From Corella eumyota (lineage: Eukaryota > Chordata > Ascidiacea > Phlebobranchia > Corellidae), in the NCBI GenBank assembly GCA_963082875.1, contig OY720099.1, positions 7,874,001 through 7,938,000 on the forward strand: a stretch of 64,000 nt of DNA, read 5' to 3'. Below the pieces are notes generated by a model. The model ran no database searches. It was not told the DNA's origin and worked only from the letters and a program-made list of their open reading frames with translations. The first letter of the stretch is position 1. Each line of letters starts with the position of its first letter. This document shows, one piece after another, positions 1 to 13,900 of this stretch. A program made the position numbers and the translations under genes.

Positions 1-78
1 TTAATTAAATATATGCACTTATTTTCACCGTAGTTTTAGCAATTTAATTCCACTTTCTATTTCAATAAAGCGCACACT

Positions 79-84
79 TTTATT
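79..84 (-). promoter_or_regulatory. Possible polyadenylation signal for the 334-1041 gene
   Basis: Read on the minus strand this is AATAAA, lying about 250 bases past the stop codon of the minus-strand frame at 334-1041. It is the right motif on the right strand, but the hexamer is common in DNA this AT-rich, so its use is a guess. Confidence 0.3.
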
Positions 85-278
85 TGTTTTTTTTCTTTAT
101 ATATAGAAGAAACAACAACAAGTTTAGCACCAAAAACGGTAAAAAATAATTAAGGTAACAGTGTAAAAAGTGTTGGTAAAAAGACAAAAAAAGGAAAACA
201 TTTTTCGGAGGAATACTTCATATATTACTACAGTATACTACTATATTAAAACAAGACATATGTCGAGCTTGTTTTTTG

Positions 279-323
279 TGACGTCATAACAATCGTGACG
301 TCACTACTATTTTTGTGACGTCA
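279..323. promoter_or_regulatory. Cluster of three TGACGTCA palindromes
   Basis: Three copies of the octamer TGACGTCA, the full CRE/ATF-type palindrome, lie at 279-286, 296-303 and 316-323, just past the stop of the minus-strand gene. The octamer is very frequent in the first half of this window, so a specific regulatory role here is not implied; a dispersed genomic motif is equally possible. Confidence 0.45.
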
Positions 324-333
324 TATTGAGAAT

Positions 334-1041
334 CTACGCTCCCTTAGAGCACATTAAAATATGAACGTTATAAATAAACATTGAAACAGCGGACAAGCAC
401 AATAACAAAGAAACAAAAGTATAAAAATTTGAATTTTCTTTCACGTTGGGACATTTTAAGGATAAACGTCGTTTGTCCCGTGTGCAGTGGGCCGTGCAAG
501 CGTGGTTTTTGTCCTCAATTTGATCACAGACTATCTCGCTACCAAATAACGTTAGCACAATTGTCCATAAAAACCCAGCAATGGAGTAGAGAAAGTTTTT
601 GTCTGTGACGTCATTTCCGGGCGACTTGATCGGACAAGGACCCCATAACATTTCGTGCCGTGAAAATTCTTCTTTGTTTTTGTTATTTATGATATATCTT
701 TTGGGTTCAATTAAATTTTCCTTGCTCGATTGCAAACTAGTAAACGTCGTCTGCTGAAAGGTCAAAGTTGAAACAGGATTGTCATTTTCATCTTGATATA
801 TTTCAGTTTTAACAAATAATTCACTTTTCCAACTTGCGCTTAAGTTTTTCTTTAAACAAGCCTTTGTAAAATTTTGTGATCGGGCATAAAGCTGTGGCGC
901 GCCAGCTGATGATGTTCGGCGGAGTGTGGCGTGACTAGTGGTCATACTTTTGTCACTAACTCTGTCGAAAAGGTCATTACTGCTGGTCGATCGGTCATAA
1001 TTTGCTCGTTTTCTAGTTCTTTGCAGCAAAAAGCTTCGCAT
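334..1041 (-). CDS. Uncharacterised protein with two predicted membrane segments
   Basis: An uninterrupted 235-codon frame starts at a true ATG at 1041 and ends at 334. In DNA this AT-rich a frame of that length is unlikely by chance. The first 140 residues are hydrophilic and rich in Ser, Thr, Lys and Arg, with no signal peptide visible. Two hydrophobic stretches follow, at about residues 150-171 and 206-230, joined by a loop with four cysteines (about 172, 182, 186, 197), which suggests a small two-pass membrane protein with a long cytosolic N-terminus. The end is a short Cys-Ser-Lys-Gly-Ala tail. I do not recognise the family. It could be a single-exon gene or the largest exon of a spliced one. 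It is transcribed away from the SSBP gene, and roughly 3.8 kb of gene-poor DNA separates the two. Confidence 0.5.
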   Translation of the reverse strand: MRSFLLQRTRKRANYDRSTSSNDLFDRVSDKSMTTSHATLRRTSSAGAPQLYARSQNFTKACLKKNLSASWKSELFVKTEIYQDENDNPVSTLTFQQTTFTSLQSSKENLIEPKRYIINNKNKEEFSRHEMLWGPCPIKSPGNDVTDKNFLYSIAGFLWTIVLTLFGSEIVCDQIEDKNHACTAHCTRDKRRLSLKCPNVKENSNFYTFVSLLLCLSAVSMFIYNVHILMCSKGA

Positions 1042-4000
1042 TTTTATTTATTTTCATCTAACGTGCTGACATCCTAGAAAATAATTAAATTAATAATTTT
1101 TTTCAAGAAAATGTTTTTCTAAATTTAAATAACCTTTAGCATAACGCCTAACGGTATAGTTCATTTGCAAAATACAACATTGACCTTTTTTTGTCTCTAA
1201 TCTTATTTCTGCTCTGACATTAACCAGGAGACAAAGCAATTTTTTAACCCACAAGTTTATAACTAATCATGTTCATCTGTTCATGTGTATAAGGCTAATG
1301 TTACCACAAATACAAACGGCGTGATTATTCGGTAAAGGTTACGTCTTGACTTTTGAGTAACGTGGAATTACTAAATATCAAAAAGCTTTTAAAATTGCTG
1401 ATATTGACAATTTATAAATAAACATTATCTCCCGTATTATTTAAATATATTTTTATTTCTGTAACTTTATATTTCTAAGTATATCTATATTTAAAACCGG
1501 AAATTCTAAAGCCTTATATTAATTCAAAGGGCACGCCTTGTTGTCGATATTTTGAATTACAAATTGAGTATTGTAGATTAAATCCGAATTTTTTTTAATA
1601 CATTTGTAATAACCTCTACAAAAACTAATCGATAAATAAATTTCACTAATGAAAACACGCCCAGTAAGACTACTTGTATATAAACTAATCTTTACCAAAT
1701 ACCTTCCTTTTTTGTATTCATGCAATATTAATGCGATTTCTTTTAGGCTGTAATTAGTTTTACAAAACGATTTTTTTAAGGTCACATATAAATTAAATTC
1801 TAATCGTATAAATAATTAATTGAAACTTGAGTTGTTTTTTTAATGGACGCATAACAAGCTATATATCTTTTTTAATTATTTTATACTTTTTTTTATTGTA
1901 AAGTTTTTTTTTATTTAAAGTTTAAATTAAAAATGTCTAAACTGTAAATGAACAGCAATTGTTACTATTCGGATGTTTTTATATTTTTTATTATTTTTTA
2001 TAAATTTAATTTCTACGAATTCCTTAATAATGACTGTGTTTGATAATAATATATTATGACGTCACTTTTCCAGCGAAATTGAACATAATGTGTTGAGTCA
2101 CTGAACAGATATAATGTGTCACAATGACCAAAAAACAACAAAAAAACGTGTATTTAAACCTGCCTACGCAATATATATTAATAATTTAATAAAAGATGTC
2201 GTAGTAAACTTAAATTACATTTGTTAAATTCACATGACAAATACACATAGAGTGTATACGTGCATGTTGTAACCAGATTTAAATTATTAATGCTGAAAAC
2301 AAATAAATGGCCAAAATAACTTGAGATTTTGTTTGTACAAAATTTTTTGTCCTTTTAAGCTTTTTTCTATCGATTCAAATTTTTGCGGTGTCAAATTATA
2401 AACACAAGTGTTTATAATAAGATTTAACTACACATTATATTAACATCTAAAAATAAAAAAAATAATCTAATACTTGGTTTGTAGGTTGCTTTGTATTTCA
2501 AATAATTGGCATTGTGTTTTTTGTAAATTTATAAATATATCACCTTTTAGAAAAAGATTTCTTAATTATATCTAAAAAAAGACAACCCTAGACTAAACTA
2601 AAGCAAAAATATTTTTATTTAAAAGTTTTTTTTATAAGTTATTTTTGAAGCTCATTAACTATATTTGTTTGTTCGAATTAGTCAGTCTGGTAAATGTATT
2701 AAAAATTGCATGATAATCTAAAATTACTTTTAAAAATTTCCAATATTAAAAATACAACGGTTTCGGTAGCTATAATAAAACACATAAACTTAGTCATTTT
2801 TATTTTTTTATATTTGTTAATTAATATAACTTTATTTTTTGTGCAATACTTTTCGTCCAAACAATAAGGAAGCCTTGTTAAATTTACGAAGTGTTTAACA
2901 TTTAAATGTTATTAGATGAAATGAGTATATTGCCTAAATGTCAACACATTCTTCTACCCTATGTTATTACGTTATTAGAAAACTTACTTAATTCCTAACC
3001 TCTTTATAAATACTTTTTGTACGATCTAGCACTACAGCATAATTACTTTTACAGCTCTGTATTTCACTATAAGACCATGCTTTATGTTCAATAACATTGA
3101 AATTTATTATTATTGATCAAACCTCGCCTCTGGGTATTTAAGGTAAAGGTTCAGTTTGTTCAAGTTATCACATAACAGAAGTTTTAAATTAAAGTAATCA
3201 TTTCAGTTCAACTTTTAATCAATTTACCTAACTATGCTGTAATAGGGGAGTACTTAATAATTATAATTTTTATAGTGAGCCGAATTAAAATCTATTATCC
3301 TAAACTTTTAAAGTTAAAATTTTCCCCTTTTTTCTTAAAATTTTGCGGTTAAGTGAGGCGCCCTTTTACACAAAAGACTCTTAAAGATTATATTGTTATT
3401 TTTCTAACAATACGACTCCTGTAAATACAAATGTTTTATTATCGTTTTTCTAACGTCTTTAGCGCTTCCTCGCAATATTTTCTTTAAATGCTTATCCTTA
3501 AAAAAATATATCCGCGTTCTAGCACAAACACGCGACATGTTTTGTTACATCATAACAAACCCTTTTGTCCATTGTTGCTAAATGGCATATGCGAGGATTA
3601 TGACGTCATAGACACAATTGTGTCACCACAATATATCGACCTTCCTATTGAGCTTAACGAATATCTTTCAAAATTTTATCATTTTTTGCAAATTTTTGAA
3701 TAAAAGTTAAGAATCTGATAAATGCCCTGCGGTGGAATGAAGTTTTAAGATTGTAATCGAGTTAGAATTTCTCTTCACCACAAATGAATGCAAATCTTTA
3801 TTTGCTTTGACATGCCCGTGTTAAATTCTTGAAAGTTAATTTCAAATAATTGCTTTGTTTTGCAACCCGTTTTATTTATATCGTGGTTGAACTACTACTA
3901 ACAAAATATTAAATGTGTTTACTTATTTTAGATACTACTCCTCTAGACCTGTTATAGAAGGTTGTTTTTTGACACGAAAAATGTGTATTTGACAATAAAT

Positions 4001-4850
4001 CAAATTTGTAAAAATATTTTTTTAGCACTTTATTTTGTTGTTTAAATCTAAAAATTTAAAACATATTAAATGTGCATTTTGTAAAATATTGTTTTATATA
4101 CTTAAAATAAGTATAGTTTTAGTTGAATACAATGTTTTATACGTCTAGAATATAAAATAATATAAACTGAATATTAACCACTTATTCTTAAATTCGAAAA
4201 AAGAATTTATGTTTTTAATATTAATTAAAATTTACTTTATTATATGATAAATCATTTTAACAGAATTACATTCTAAGCTGTTTCAAAAAAAGTTTTAATT
4301 CTTTTAAAATTTATTTGTTTGTTCGAGTTAGGTGGCAAAAATATTGGCCGCAAATGAGTTAATACTTCTACTCAGCTTTCGGCCATTGCAAATAAATTTG
4401 ATCTTCAGGACTGAAAGAAAAAGTGGATTTTTGGTGGAGCTGTAGCGTTTAAATTTTAAATAATTAACTTATGTTGTTAACATTTTAAAATTTACCATTG
4501 ATAAAATATATTATGTTAAAAAAGATATTACTGTTTAGTGCTTTTATGTAATTAGTTGAAGGGAAAGTTAGCTAAATTTAAAATAATACAACAAAAAACA
4601 TATTTTTGTAAAAGTATGAGTAAATGTTTATGACTTTTTTTGGCTTGTATAATTGTTCACTTTGTAAATTGTCACGTTTAACAATGAAACAACCAGACAA
4701 TGATTATGTCTATTAAACTGTCTAATTTTAATTAAAGTTTATTTAATTTTAAAGTTATTGGATTGTCTGCCAGTCTGCCTATTATTATGTCTATACAGTA
4801 GTTTTTAATTGCTATAAAATATAAATCTTAAATTTTTGTCATTTCTTTGC
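1042..4850. other. Gene-poor AT-rich intergenic region
   Basis: This stretch separates the minus-strand gene from the SSBP gene and should contain the promoters of both. It is very AT-rich with many homopolymer runs. TGACGTCA occurs at about 2057 and 3601. A 71-codon plus-strand frame at 3488-3703 starts with ATG but shows no recognisable family, splice context or repetition, so it is not called a gene. Confidence 0.5.
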
Positions 4851-4852
4851 AG
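4840..4852 (+). promoter_or_regulatory. Splice acceptor upstream of the SSBP start codon
   Basis: A pyrimidine-rich tract ending in TTTCTTTGCAG stops at 4852, 73 bases before the ATG at 4926. It looks like a genuine acceptor, so the first coding exon probably begins at 4853. It may join an upstream non-coding exon. Tunicates of the Ciona group also add a spliced leader in trans to such sites, so it could be a trans-splice acceptor; the sequence alone does not decide. Confidence 0.5.
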
Positions 4853-4925
4853 AACGCTCAAAACTTAAACTAGTAAATTTATTATTTTGATTTATTTTTA
4901 ATGGACTTTTAAGTACAGAAGAAAA

Positions 4926-7900
4926 ATGTACGGAAAACCGAAAGGAAATTCTGTTCCTTCCGATGTACAAGCGAGAGAAAAGTAAAATATTTGTATAATT
5001 AATGTTTAAGTTTAATATTTTTTATGTTGATATATTTAATTGAATAAAACACTTTGTTTTTAATATTTTTGTATCTTATGACTAACAGTCAATACATAAC
5101 ACAATCTTTATTGTTTAATTTTAATCTCAAATTGTAGCGGTTTGTTATTTTAATGCTTGGTAGTTATATATATATATTTATTAAATTGTTAAATGTTTTG
5201 GCATTAAAAAGTAAATGGAAGATATGTTTATTAAAAGCTCTAATATTTAGCTGTTGGAAAATAATCAAAAACTTTGTTTGTTTTAAATACTTTGTTGATT
5301 TATACATAAATTTTGTTATTTTAATCATAATAGTTAATTTTTTTATCAGAATTGACTTTATGTTACAGACTTGCAATGTATGTTTATGAATATTTACTCC
5401 ATGTTGGAGCTAGCAATGCAGCAAGCACTTTTTTAAAGGAGGTAAGCACTTTATTTCTTTTCGAAAATATATTTTTTATTTGTGTTTTTGCATAGCATTG
5501 GTATGTTAATTTCTAGTGCTGACTTGCCAAAATGGATTAAGAGATAGTTTAGTTAACTATTTAAGTTTGTGGTAAGAAAAACTTATTTTACTTTTTATTT
5601 TGTATTAAAGAATAATTAAACAAACTAAAATTTTATATTTTTAAATCATATTCATTAACAAAAAAATATTTCAATCTTGTTAGATTGGTTGGGAAAAACA
5701 GATCGCAATAGGGGATTCCCCGGGATTTCTGCACTCATGGTGGTGGTAAGTTAAAATTTTAAATTTTCTTTCGTTAAAAAAATTTTTATTTATTTTGTAA
5801 TGACAATAAGTAAAAATACATCTAACTTTAATGAGGTCCTATTTTATAATTCTATATTAATTAACATGTTAACAGTTTTTTTTATTTTCTGAATTCTATT
5901 TTAAATGTATTATATATATAATAAAGTAGATATTTTTTTTAAATTATAAATTAAATGTCGAATCATATTTTTTTGTAGAAAAACAAATTTTTTTTTACAT
6001 AAATTAGAATAAAGGTTAATAAATGCCAGTTTCAAAATAACTTGTTTTACTTTCGATGAAAGCTTCGTTATTTGTTTAAAAATTGAAAGTTATTTACATT
6101 TATGAGGTAAATTGAAAATGTAAATATTTATTCTTTTCGACAAACAGTCAGTATATATTAAAGCGCTTCATTAATATAGGCAACAATTTTGAAGTGCCAA
6201 GTATTTTTATTTTGTGAACTATAACAATTTTACAAACTCAATTTTTTGGTTTATTTTTTGAAAAACATAAAATAACTTTCTAAGCAATAGAAAGTTTATC
6301 TGTTGCCTATTATTTTTTAGAAAAAGTGCAAGCTTTTAAATATTTTACTTGTGTTTAAACATATATAACTTATTTTTATTTTTTACCAATGTAGCCACAA
6401 TTTAACTTTAGCCTATAAATTTTTATCTTAATACACAGTATAATATTGAACACACAATAGTTTAAATTTATTTTTATTAGCAAAAATATATTTATCAAGC
6501 AATCAAAATCGTAACTATATATTTAAAATTATTTTTGTTGCTAATTTACAAAAAGGTTAATTTTAAATCGACGTTTTTATTTCGTAATAATTGATATGAA
6601 CAAGAAGTTATAATACAATATATAATGCAATATATTTGCACCACTCTATCAAACTAAATGCCCTCAGGTTATATACCTTAGTATCAATATACCTTTCTAT
6701 TTATATCCGAATTATAAATATTTTCGTGATTTAAGAATTTATTTTTGCAGAATATAAAATTTTATTTTGAAATTTTTTTGTAAATTTAAAATTTGTTTTA
6801 TTTGATAAAATCTAAAGGATATTAATATAAGGCTAGACCTAGACACACATTTTTTTAAATTAAGATAAAACATTGAAATGATATTACTCATTTACTGATA
6901 TTTTTTTTCACATTCTTTTCTATTTTGTGTTAACGTAGTTTATTTTTTAAGTAATAGTATTGGGGTAAATTATTAACAAGAAATATATTTGAATAGAGAA
7001 CAACATCATGGTTAAGTTTAAATTTAATGTGTTTAAATATAAAGTGTAGTTAATTTAATGATGAAACATAAAATAAATTTCCAACTTAAAATTTAAATGT
7101 CTAGGAAAATTTTTCATTAAAAATTAAGCACAAGATATTTTTTTAAAAAAATTATATTTTTTAATTTTTAAACAAAATTCTTGAGTAGTAATTAAAGTTA
7201 TAACTTCAGTATATATGTCTGCTGATGACGTCATATTTTACCCTTATTTAACACGCTACAACGCAGAAAGAAAGTACGCCGTGAAAATAACTCTTTGAAT
7301 ACATTGGCAATATTTTAAAAATATTTGGGGGGGGGGGGCAAAAATTTGTTTGTATAAAAATTTAATTTTCTTTAAATAAAAAAAATGGAGTTCTTAGATA
7401 ATAACAATATATTTTTAGAAATTGTTTTATTTATGACATTGGTTAAGATAATTAAACAAATAAAAAATGTGGATGTTTTGAATTTGCCAAACTTCAATTC
7501 ACGCCTATGTATGAGTAAGAAATTTTAAGTTAAAATAATCAGAATTCGCATTTTTTTTTACTCCCTTATTCTCTGAAAAACCTGAAATAAAAAAGAGAAT
7601 TAGAAGAAAAGAAAAACGAGAGAGGATGTGGTTGAGTGATTAGGTTGAATTGTAGTCGGACAAAAGATATCCGAAATAAAATACAAAAAAAAATGCGAAA
7701 AAAGTCAAAAAAAATGTTCGCACATTTGGATATAATAAATTTAACTATAAAATTATCAGTTAAAATTTTTGGTTAAAATTTTGTTATTCTTGATTTTTAT
7801 ATCTTTAAATAAGTTAAATTTGTAAAAATACACTTTAAATTTTATTTAAAACTTAATTTCTGTGAAATTTACTTAAGAACTTCATAGAAAAACCACATTA

Positions 7901-10900
7901 AAAAACAAATTATTTTTGCCTATTTGAAATACCAAGTTTAAAAATAACTATAATGACATCATTTTTTCAGGTCAAAAAAATCGATATTTTTACACTAGTA
8001 TCGTTACGCAGAAATTTTGTATTGATTTACTCACCTTAATATCAATGCAACATAAATATTTTATCGATTCATGACGTCACGAATTTATTGGCGGCTTATT
8101 TTTAATATTACGTGCAAAAAAAATCATGTGTAAGGGATTAAATTAGAAAAATTTTACTTTGAGAAAATTCAAAATATATTGCTAATCTTTATGTTTTTTT
8201 AATATTTGATGATAACTCATTTTTTATCTAATTTTTAGTGTGTTCTGGGATCTTTATTGTGCTTCTCCTGAACGGAGGGAGACTTGTGAACATAGTCCTG
8301 AAGCGAAAGCATTCCATGATTATGTAAGTTTACCATATTTATTGGAAGAGTGTAAACCTAAAATGAATACTTTATATATACCCTCTATAAACTTATAATA
8401 GGTCGTGTATTACCATTACTCTGTAAATACGTAATCTATTTCCTTGCTTGCCCAAACGTTTGGTAGAAGCGGTAATTGCAGTAGTTGTGAGAATAGCAAA
8501 GTAGTAATAGCGATAATGTTCATCTTAAAATAATATTACATGTGGTACCATCACTTTTTGTATGTATATAATAATGCTTTCGCAAACTGATTGGTATTTT
8601 AGAACAGAACATTAATGTGTAAGTTAAACTTTTAAACTAGAAATCGACTTTCAAAATTTTCAATATTTAAAATATTAAACTTTTCTTGCTGCAGAGTGCC
8701 GCTACAGCGCCATCTCCTTTAAGTTCGATGCCCCCTGATGGATTGGGCCAACCTGGTATCCCCCCCGGGTATTTCCCTGTAAGTATAGTGACGTCATTAA
8801 AATTTACGGCATAAAAATGATAGTTTCTTTAAATTTTTAACTTCAATTTAAGGTAAATATTGACTAGTTTTAATTTATGACGCAATAATAAATTAATAAT
8901 GACGTCATAATGTTTTAGCCCGGGTCAGCTGCTTCACCTTCACCTCACCACAACCCAAACAACCCAATGATGCGACAGGTGACCTACTATGCTAAAGATT
9001 TTTTTAAATGCGCCCATACAGTTTTACCCAACCGCTTGTTGGCGCTTGGGAGCCGTTTATGAGATGGCGTTCTGTTTTATTTAAATTGATTAATATTTGC
9101 GGTTTATATTTTATCAGTAACTTATACCTGTTACAATATTTAAGTAAACTTTGTTATTTTAGCCTTATATTTCACCAAGATATGGGGCTCCTAGACCAGG
9201 AATGCAAGTAAGTTTAATTTTAAAACTATGAAATGTTAATAATTAAACAATTATTTAATTTTTTCTATTTTGATATCTAAACATTTTACCAAAAAAACAT
9301 ATTCTAGTAAATCAATGTTTTGAAAACAACATTTTACCAAGTTTAGGTTCGCATTCTTTTTAAATTGAATAGTATTTTTCAGAGAAAGGTTACGATAAAA
9401 GGGGGGGGGGTAATTTAAAAAGTTTTATTGTCGATAAAATGGCGTTAACAGGCATTACTCTGTTAAAGTTCTATTTATTATATATGTCGATTGTAAAATA
9501 ACCTCTTTCAACTTTTTTATTTCGAATTTTATGTATATTGTGACGTCATAATTATTTAATTGTTACAGGGACCTGGACCACAGCAATTGATGCAAGGAAT
9601 GGAACATTCTAGACCAGGTAAGTTGAGTGAATTATACTAGAGATAACGGGATGTTATTTTTGGCCACATGCTTTTTCCATCCGGTAATTTTTTGTATTGA
9701 ACTATTTAAATTCAAATTTTACTTTCGTATGTGGGAGCTAAAGAGTTGCTACGAGAATATTTTTAGACAAATTTTAACTTTCGTATGTGGGAGCTAAAGA
9801 GTTACTACAAGAATATTTTAAGACAAATTTTAACTTTCGTATGTGGGAGCTAAAGAGTTACTACAAGAATATTTTAAGACAAATTTTAACTTTCGTATGT
9901 GGGAGCTAAAGAGTTATCACAAGAGTATTTAAAGACAAATTTTAACTTTCGTCCGGTAGTGTGGCGAACCGGTCAGAGTGTCGGACTACGAGCCGAAAGG
10001 TTTCTGGTTCGAGCCGCACCAACGTCACACTATTCGCCCTTGAGCCCGGCGTTTACGGATAGCTCAAAAAACGTTATAACAGCACACCCTTCCCCAATAA
10101 AAAATATAAAATCAAGGTGATATGAAAAAAAAATAATTAACTTTCGTATTTTGGAGCTAAAAAGCTACAGCTAAAACATTCTGAAACAATATGTAACAAA
10201 AAACAGTATACCTAGCAAGGCATCGGCCTACGAGCCAAAGGTTTTTTGTTAAAACCGCACCAGTATCACCCTATTCGCTCTTTAGTTAGGGGTTTACTGA
10301 TAGCTTAAAAATACGTCAAAATATCAAACTATTTTCCATTTAAAAATATAAAAAAAATTTTTATTAAAAACCTTTAAACTTCTGAGTTTTTTAAATTTTG
10401 TTTTAATTAAGATAAATGCGCATTAGTTAAAACTTAAATGTGTTTTGGTCTTGAAATGTCAATCAACTCTAATGTGTTTATGACACGTTATCTTCGCATT
10501 ATGACGTAATATAATTCTTATCAAGATATTATCTTAAGTAGGTGATAATAATAAAAAAGGGAAATTTGAAGTTTATTTTTAAAACTTAAAAATGTTAATT
10601 TGTTGATTTCTTAAATTAAAGTTAATAAAATTTTTATTTGTTGTCCGATGCTCTTATTAAATTAAAGGTTTAGCGCTTATTTGTAATATGACGTCATAGG
10701 TAAGGCGTTGTTTGTTTATTAATTAAGAATTAAACTTTAATTTGCTGTTATCGCTTATTTATTTTTGCGTAATGCCAAAGTAATTAAAATTTAAGAGCAA
10801 ATAGCCTCACTTAATAAAACTTAATGATATTGACTTTTAATTTCGAGAACTATTTTTAAATTGGTTTTTAATTATAAATCAAATAATAATTAACTTTTTT

Positions 10901-13900
10901 TTAACAACATAGTTAATACCTTTTTTATTAGCTTGATTTTTTTCATGTTTTTTTCGAAGAATTTGATTTCTATATTTATCTGTAAAAATAACTTTTTTTA
11001 AAATTATTTAAACCTAAATATTTATGTTTATCTTTAAATAAAACAAATTACTTTTTATCTTAAATTATAAATTTAAAATATAACATAAACACCTTTTAAA
11101 TATTACATCATAACATAAAATATTAATAAGTATATACAGATCTCTAAACTATACATAAAAAAATAAAGAAATATTTAATTAAATATATTTATATATATAT
11201 ACAATTTAACTTTTTTAATGCAAATTTGTAAAAATATTTTATTTTACCTACCTCTGGATTTTAAAGTTCGTGTTAGTTTACATTTGATTTCTTTATCTCA
11301 TTTCTATCTCATAAACACATTATTGTGACGTCATAAAGGGCCACGTGACATCTAAAACTATGCAAACACATTTTTAAGTGCAAATTTATGGCATTTTTGT
11401 AAAAATATTTTAAAAAGAAAAAGATTTGATATTTTAAGAATAAAAAAAGATTTTAAGTTGTTGAAACCTAAAACAAAAGCTTAACCCACGGGTTAAGTTA
11501 AAGTTTTTTATTTTTTTGTAATTTGTTTTTGCAAAAACAAAAATTTACTGCTTTTAATCTTTACCCAGGGGCTTTGTTATATATTAAATAGCAAAATTTT
11601 GTTATTTTTTTATAATTTAAAGTTAGTATACAATGGGGAATTAAGCTATTAACCTTGTCTGCCTTTCATGTGGAATTATTATCAAAAAATGAAATATTTT
11701 TTTAAACATCAAAAATTAAATTTAAAAAAATAAAAACATTTTTAAGTAAATTAATTTAACTAACTTAAAAAAATTATTTTTAGGAAAAACTTAAAAAAAA
11801 GTTTTTTTTTTTTAATTTTGGACTCTTTTTAATTTTAAAATATAGGTTGTAAAATAAAAAAAAACACAAAATTACTACAAGAAAAATATTTTAACGTTTA
11901 AATAAAGATTAGGTAACAACATCACGTACTTTAGCTTAATGTTGTAATCGTTGATTTATGATAAGTTATCGGTTGAAGTTGAGTTAAAATCCATTAAACA
12001 AAACCACGCATCATTACAGCATGCATTAACCACTTGACCCCAGCATCTATTTTTTACCTTATCTCCTTCCATATACACTTTTTGTAGCTATAGGTGGGCT
12101 AAATATATGTTACTCAATAAATCTGTTTTTATTTTTATAATATTTGTACGTTGGTTGTTTGTAATTGTTATTTAATGGTTGATTTTTTATAAAAAGTTTG
12201 CAAAATTATATATTATTAATTTTAAATATTAAATTTATTTTAAGTAAAATATGAATAAAAATTCTTACCCTATTTTTTCTTAATTTTTGTTTAATAATAT
12301 TTAAAATTATTAAATTTAAAATTTTTATATAAATTTAAGTCTGCCCTTAGATAATATTCTTTCTAATTTTCTTCACATAAAAATCTTAAATATCAAAAGT
12401 AAAAAAATTAAAAACATAATAATTAATTTTACAAACTTACTGTAAAAAATTAAAATCTAATGATTTTATAGCGTTGTTGCCAATTATACAATATCACCAG
12501 TTTTAAAACTAATTATTTCACATTTAAATACCACCTTACAATTTTATAACATGATTTACGAGTTTTAATTTAAAGGTCGATAATTACAATATTAGTCTTA
12601 ATTTTATAAATCGCTCTTATTTTGATATTTAGCATTTTTTACGTAAATTCACACAACGTGAATATTCAACTTAGTTTGCCGGGTTTTAAGTAAAATTCTT
12701 TTGTCAAATTTATGTTTATTTTTCCCTTCTAAAATTTCAAAATTTATTTAACAAAATGCTAATAACTAAACGTTTTTTTATTGAATAACTAACTTTCTAT
12801 AGCGGTGACAATGGCTATTGTAGTAATTAAATTTGTTCAATACTATAATGCACATTGTTCTTTTAACAATAAAAATAATTTAGGCTTTTTGTTATAGTCT
12901 AACAATGAAACGATAATGCGTTTTTCTTATTGATATTTAATGAATTTAAACCTGGTATAATATTCAAAACATAATGTATGTAATTATTTACATCTGGTTT
13001 TATAATTAAGTCGACAAGTTAAATTTAAAACCGGAATTTATAGTTAAAAAAAATAATTTTGCTAAGGCTGTAATCTGACAGTTCAACCTTTTTAATTTTT
13101 AAATGTTCGTTTTAAAGCCTATTATGACGATTTTAATGACGTCATATGTCTTCATTTTTGACGTTTTTATCCGCTTATATTGTGAACTGTTTATTTTATA
13201 AATAAGAATTTTTTTTTAATCTTTTTTGTTAAATCTAAAACCTGTTTTAATAAATATATTACTAGCTATCTTATTATAACAATAACTCCAATTAAATTTC
13301 AAAAAAATTTTAAATTAAAATTTTAATTTCGAATAATTCTTCAACCTCTCTCGTATTTTTATATTAGTTTCCCTTTTTTTCTTCTCTTCAAACACAAAAG
13401 TGTTCTCTCGAATTTTTAAAAGTGGATTTAAAATCAAATTATTGTTCAATTTTCAAAGCTTATTTAACCCTTTTTGTAACCACCGACTAATACATAGCAC
13501 TTAGCTTAACGGTAATGAAATTATTCAGCTTTATTACCCCATCTAAATTCTACTTTGATGAAATGACAGTTGTTTTTATTATTTTGTTTGCTGACAGGTT
13601 ATATTTTTAAAACGTTCATGGGCTAAATTTAAATTGAAAGATATTTTCGTAATTTAATATTTAAAGAAGTTTTAATAGCTCAAGGGCGCCTAAATTATGA
13701 AAAAAATATTTGTTTTTAGTTTGTATATAATGTTTAGTATTTTTATTGTTAAAATAATTTTTTTCTGTATGCTTTTATACAATATTTCAACTGGGACAAT
13801 GATTTTACTAAGTTTTTGACATAAAAATCGGTAAAGTCCTCCCTAATTACCTGCCTATGATTTAATTTAAATGTTTTGAAGTTGTTAATAAACTTAAAAG

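Noticed and set aside
3488-3703. A 71-codon plus-strand frame upstream of SSBP
   Set aside because: No family, splice context or repetition supports it; a frame of this length is expected by chance in a window this size.
9952-10030. A functional tRNA gene
   Set aside because: Box A and box B are present, but the sequence cannot be folded by eye into a full cloverleaf with paired acceptor ends, and it continues into an A-rich tail, as expected of a SINE.
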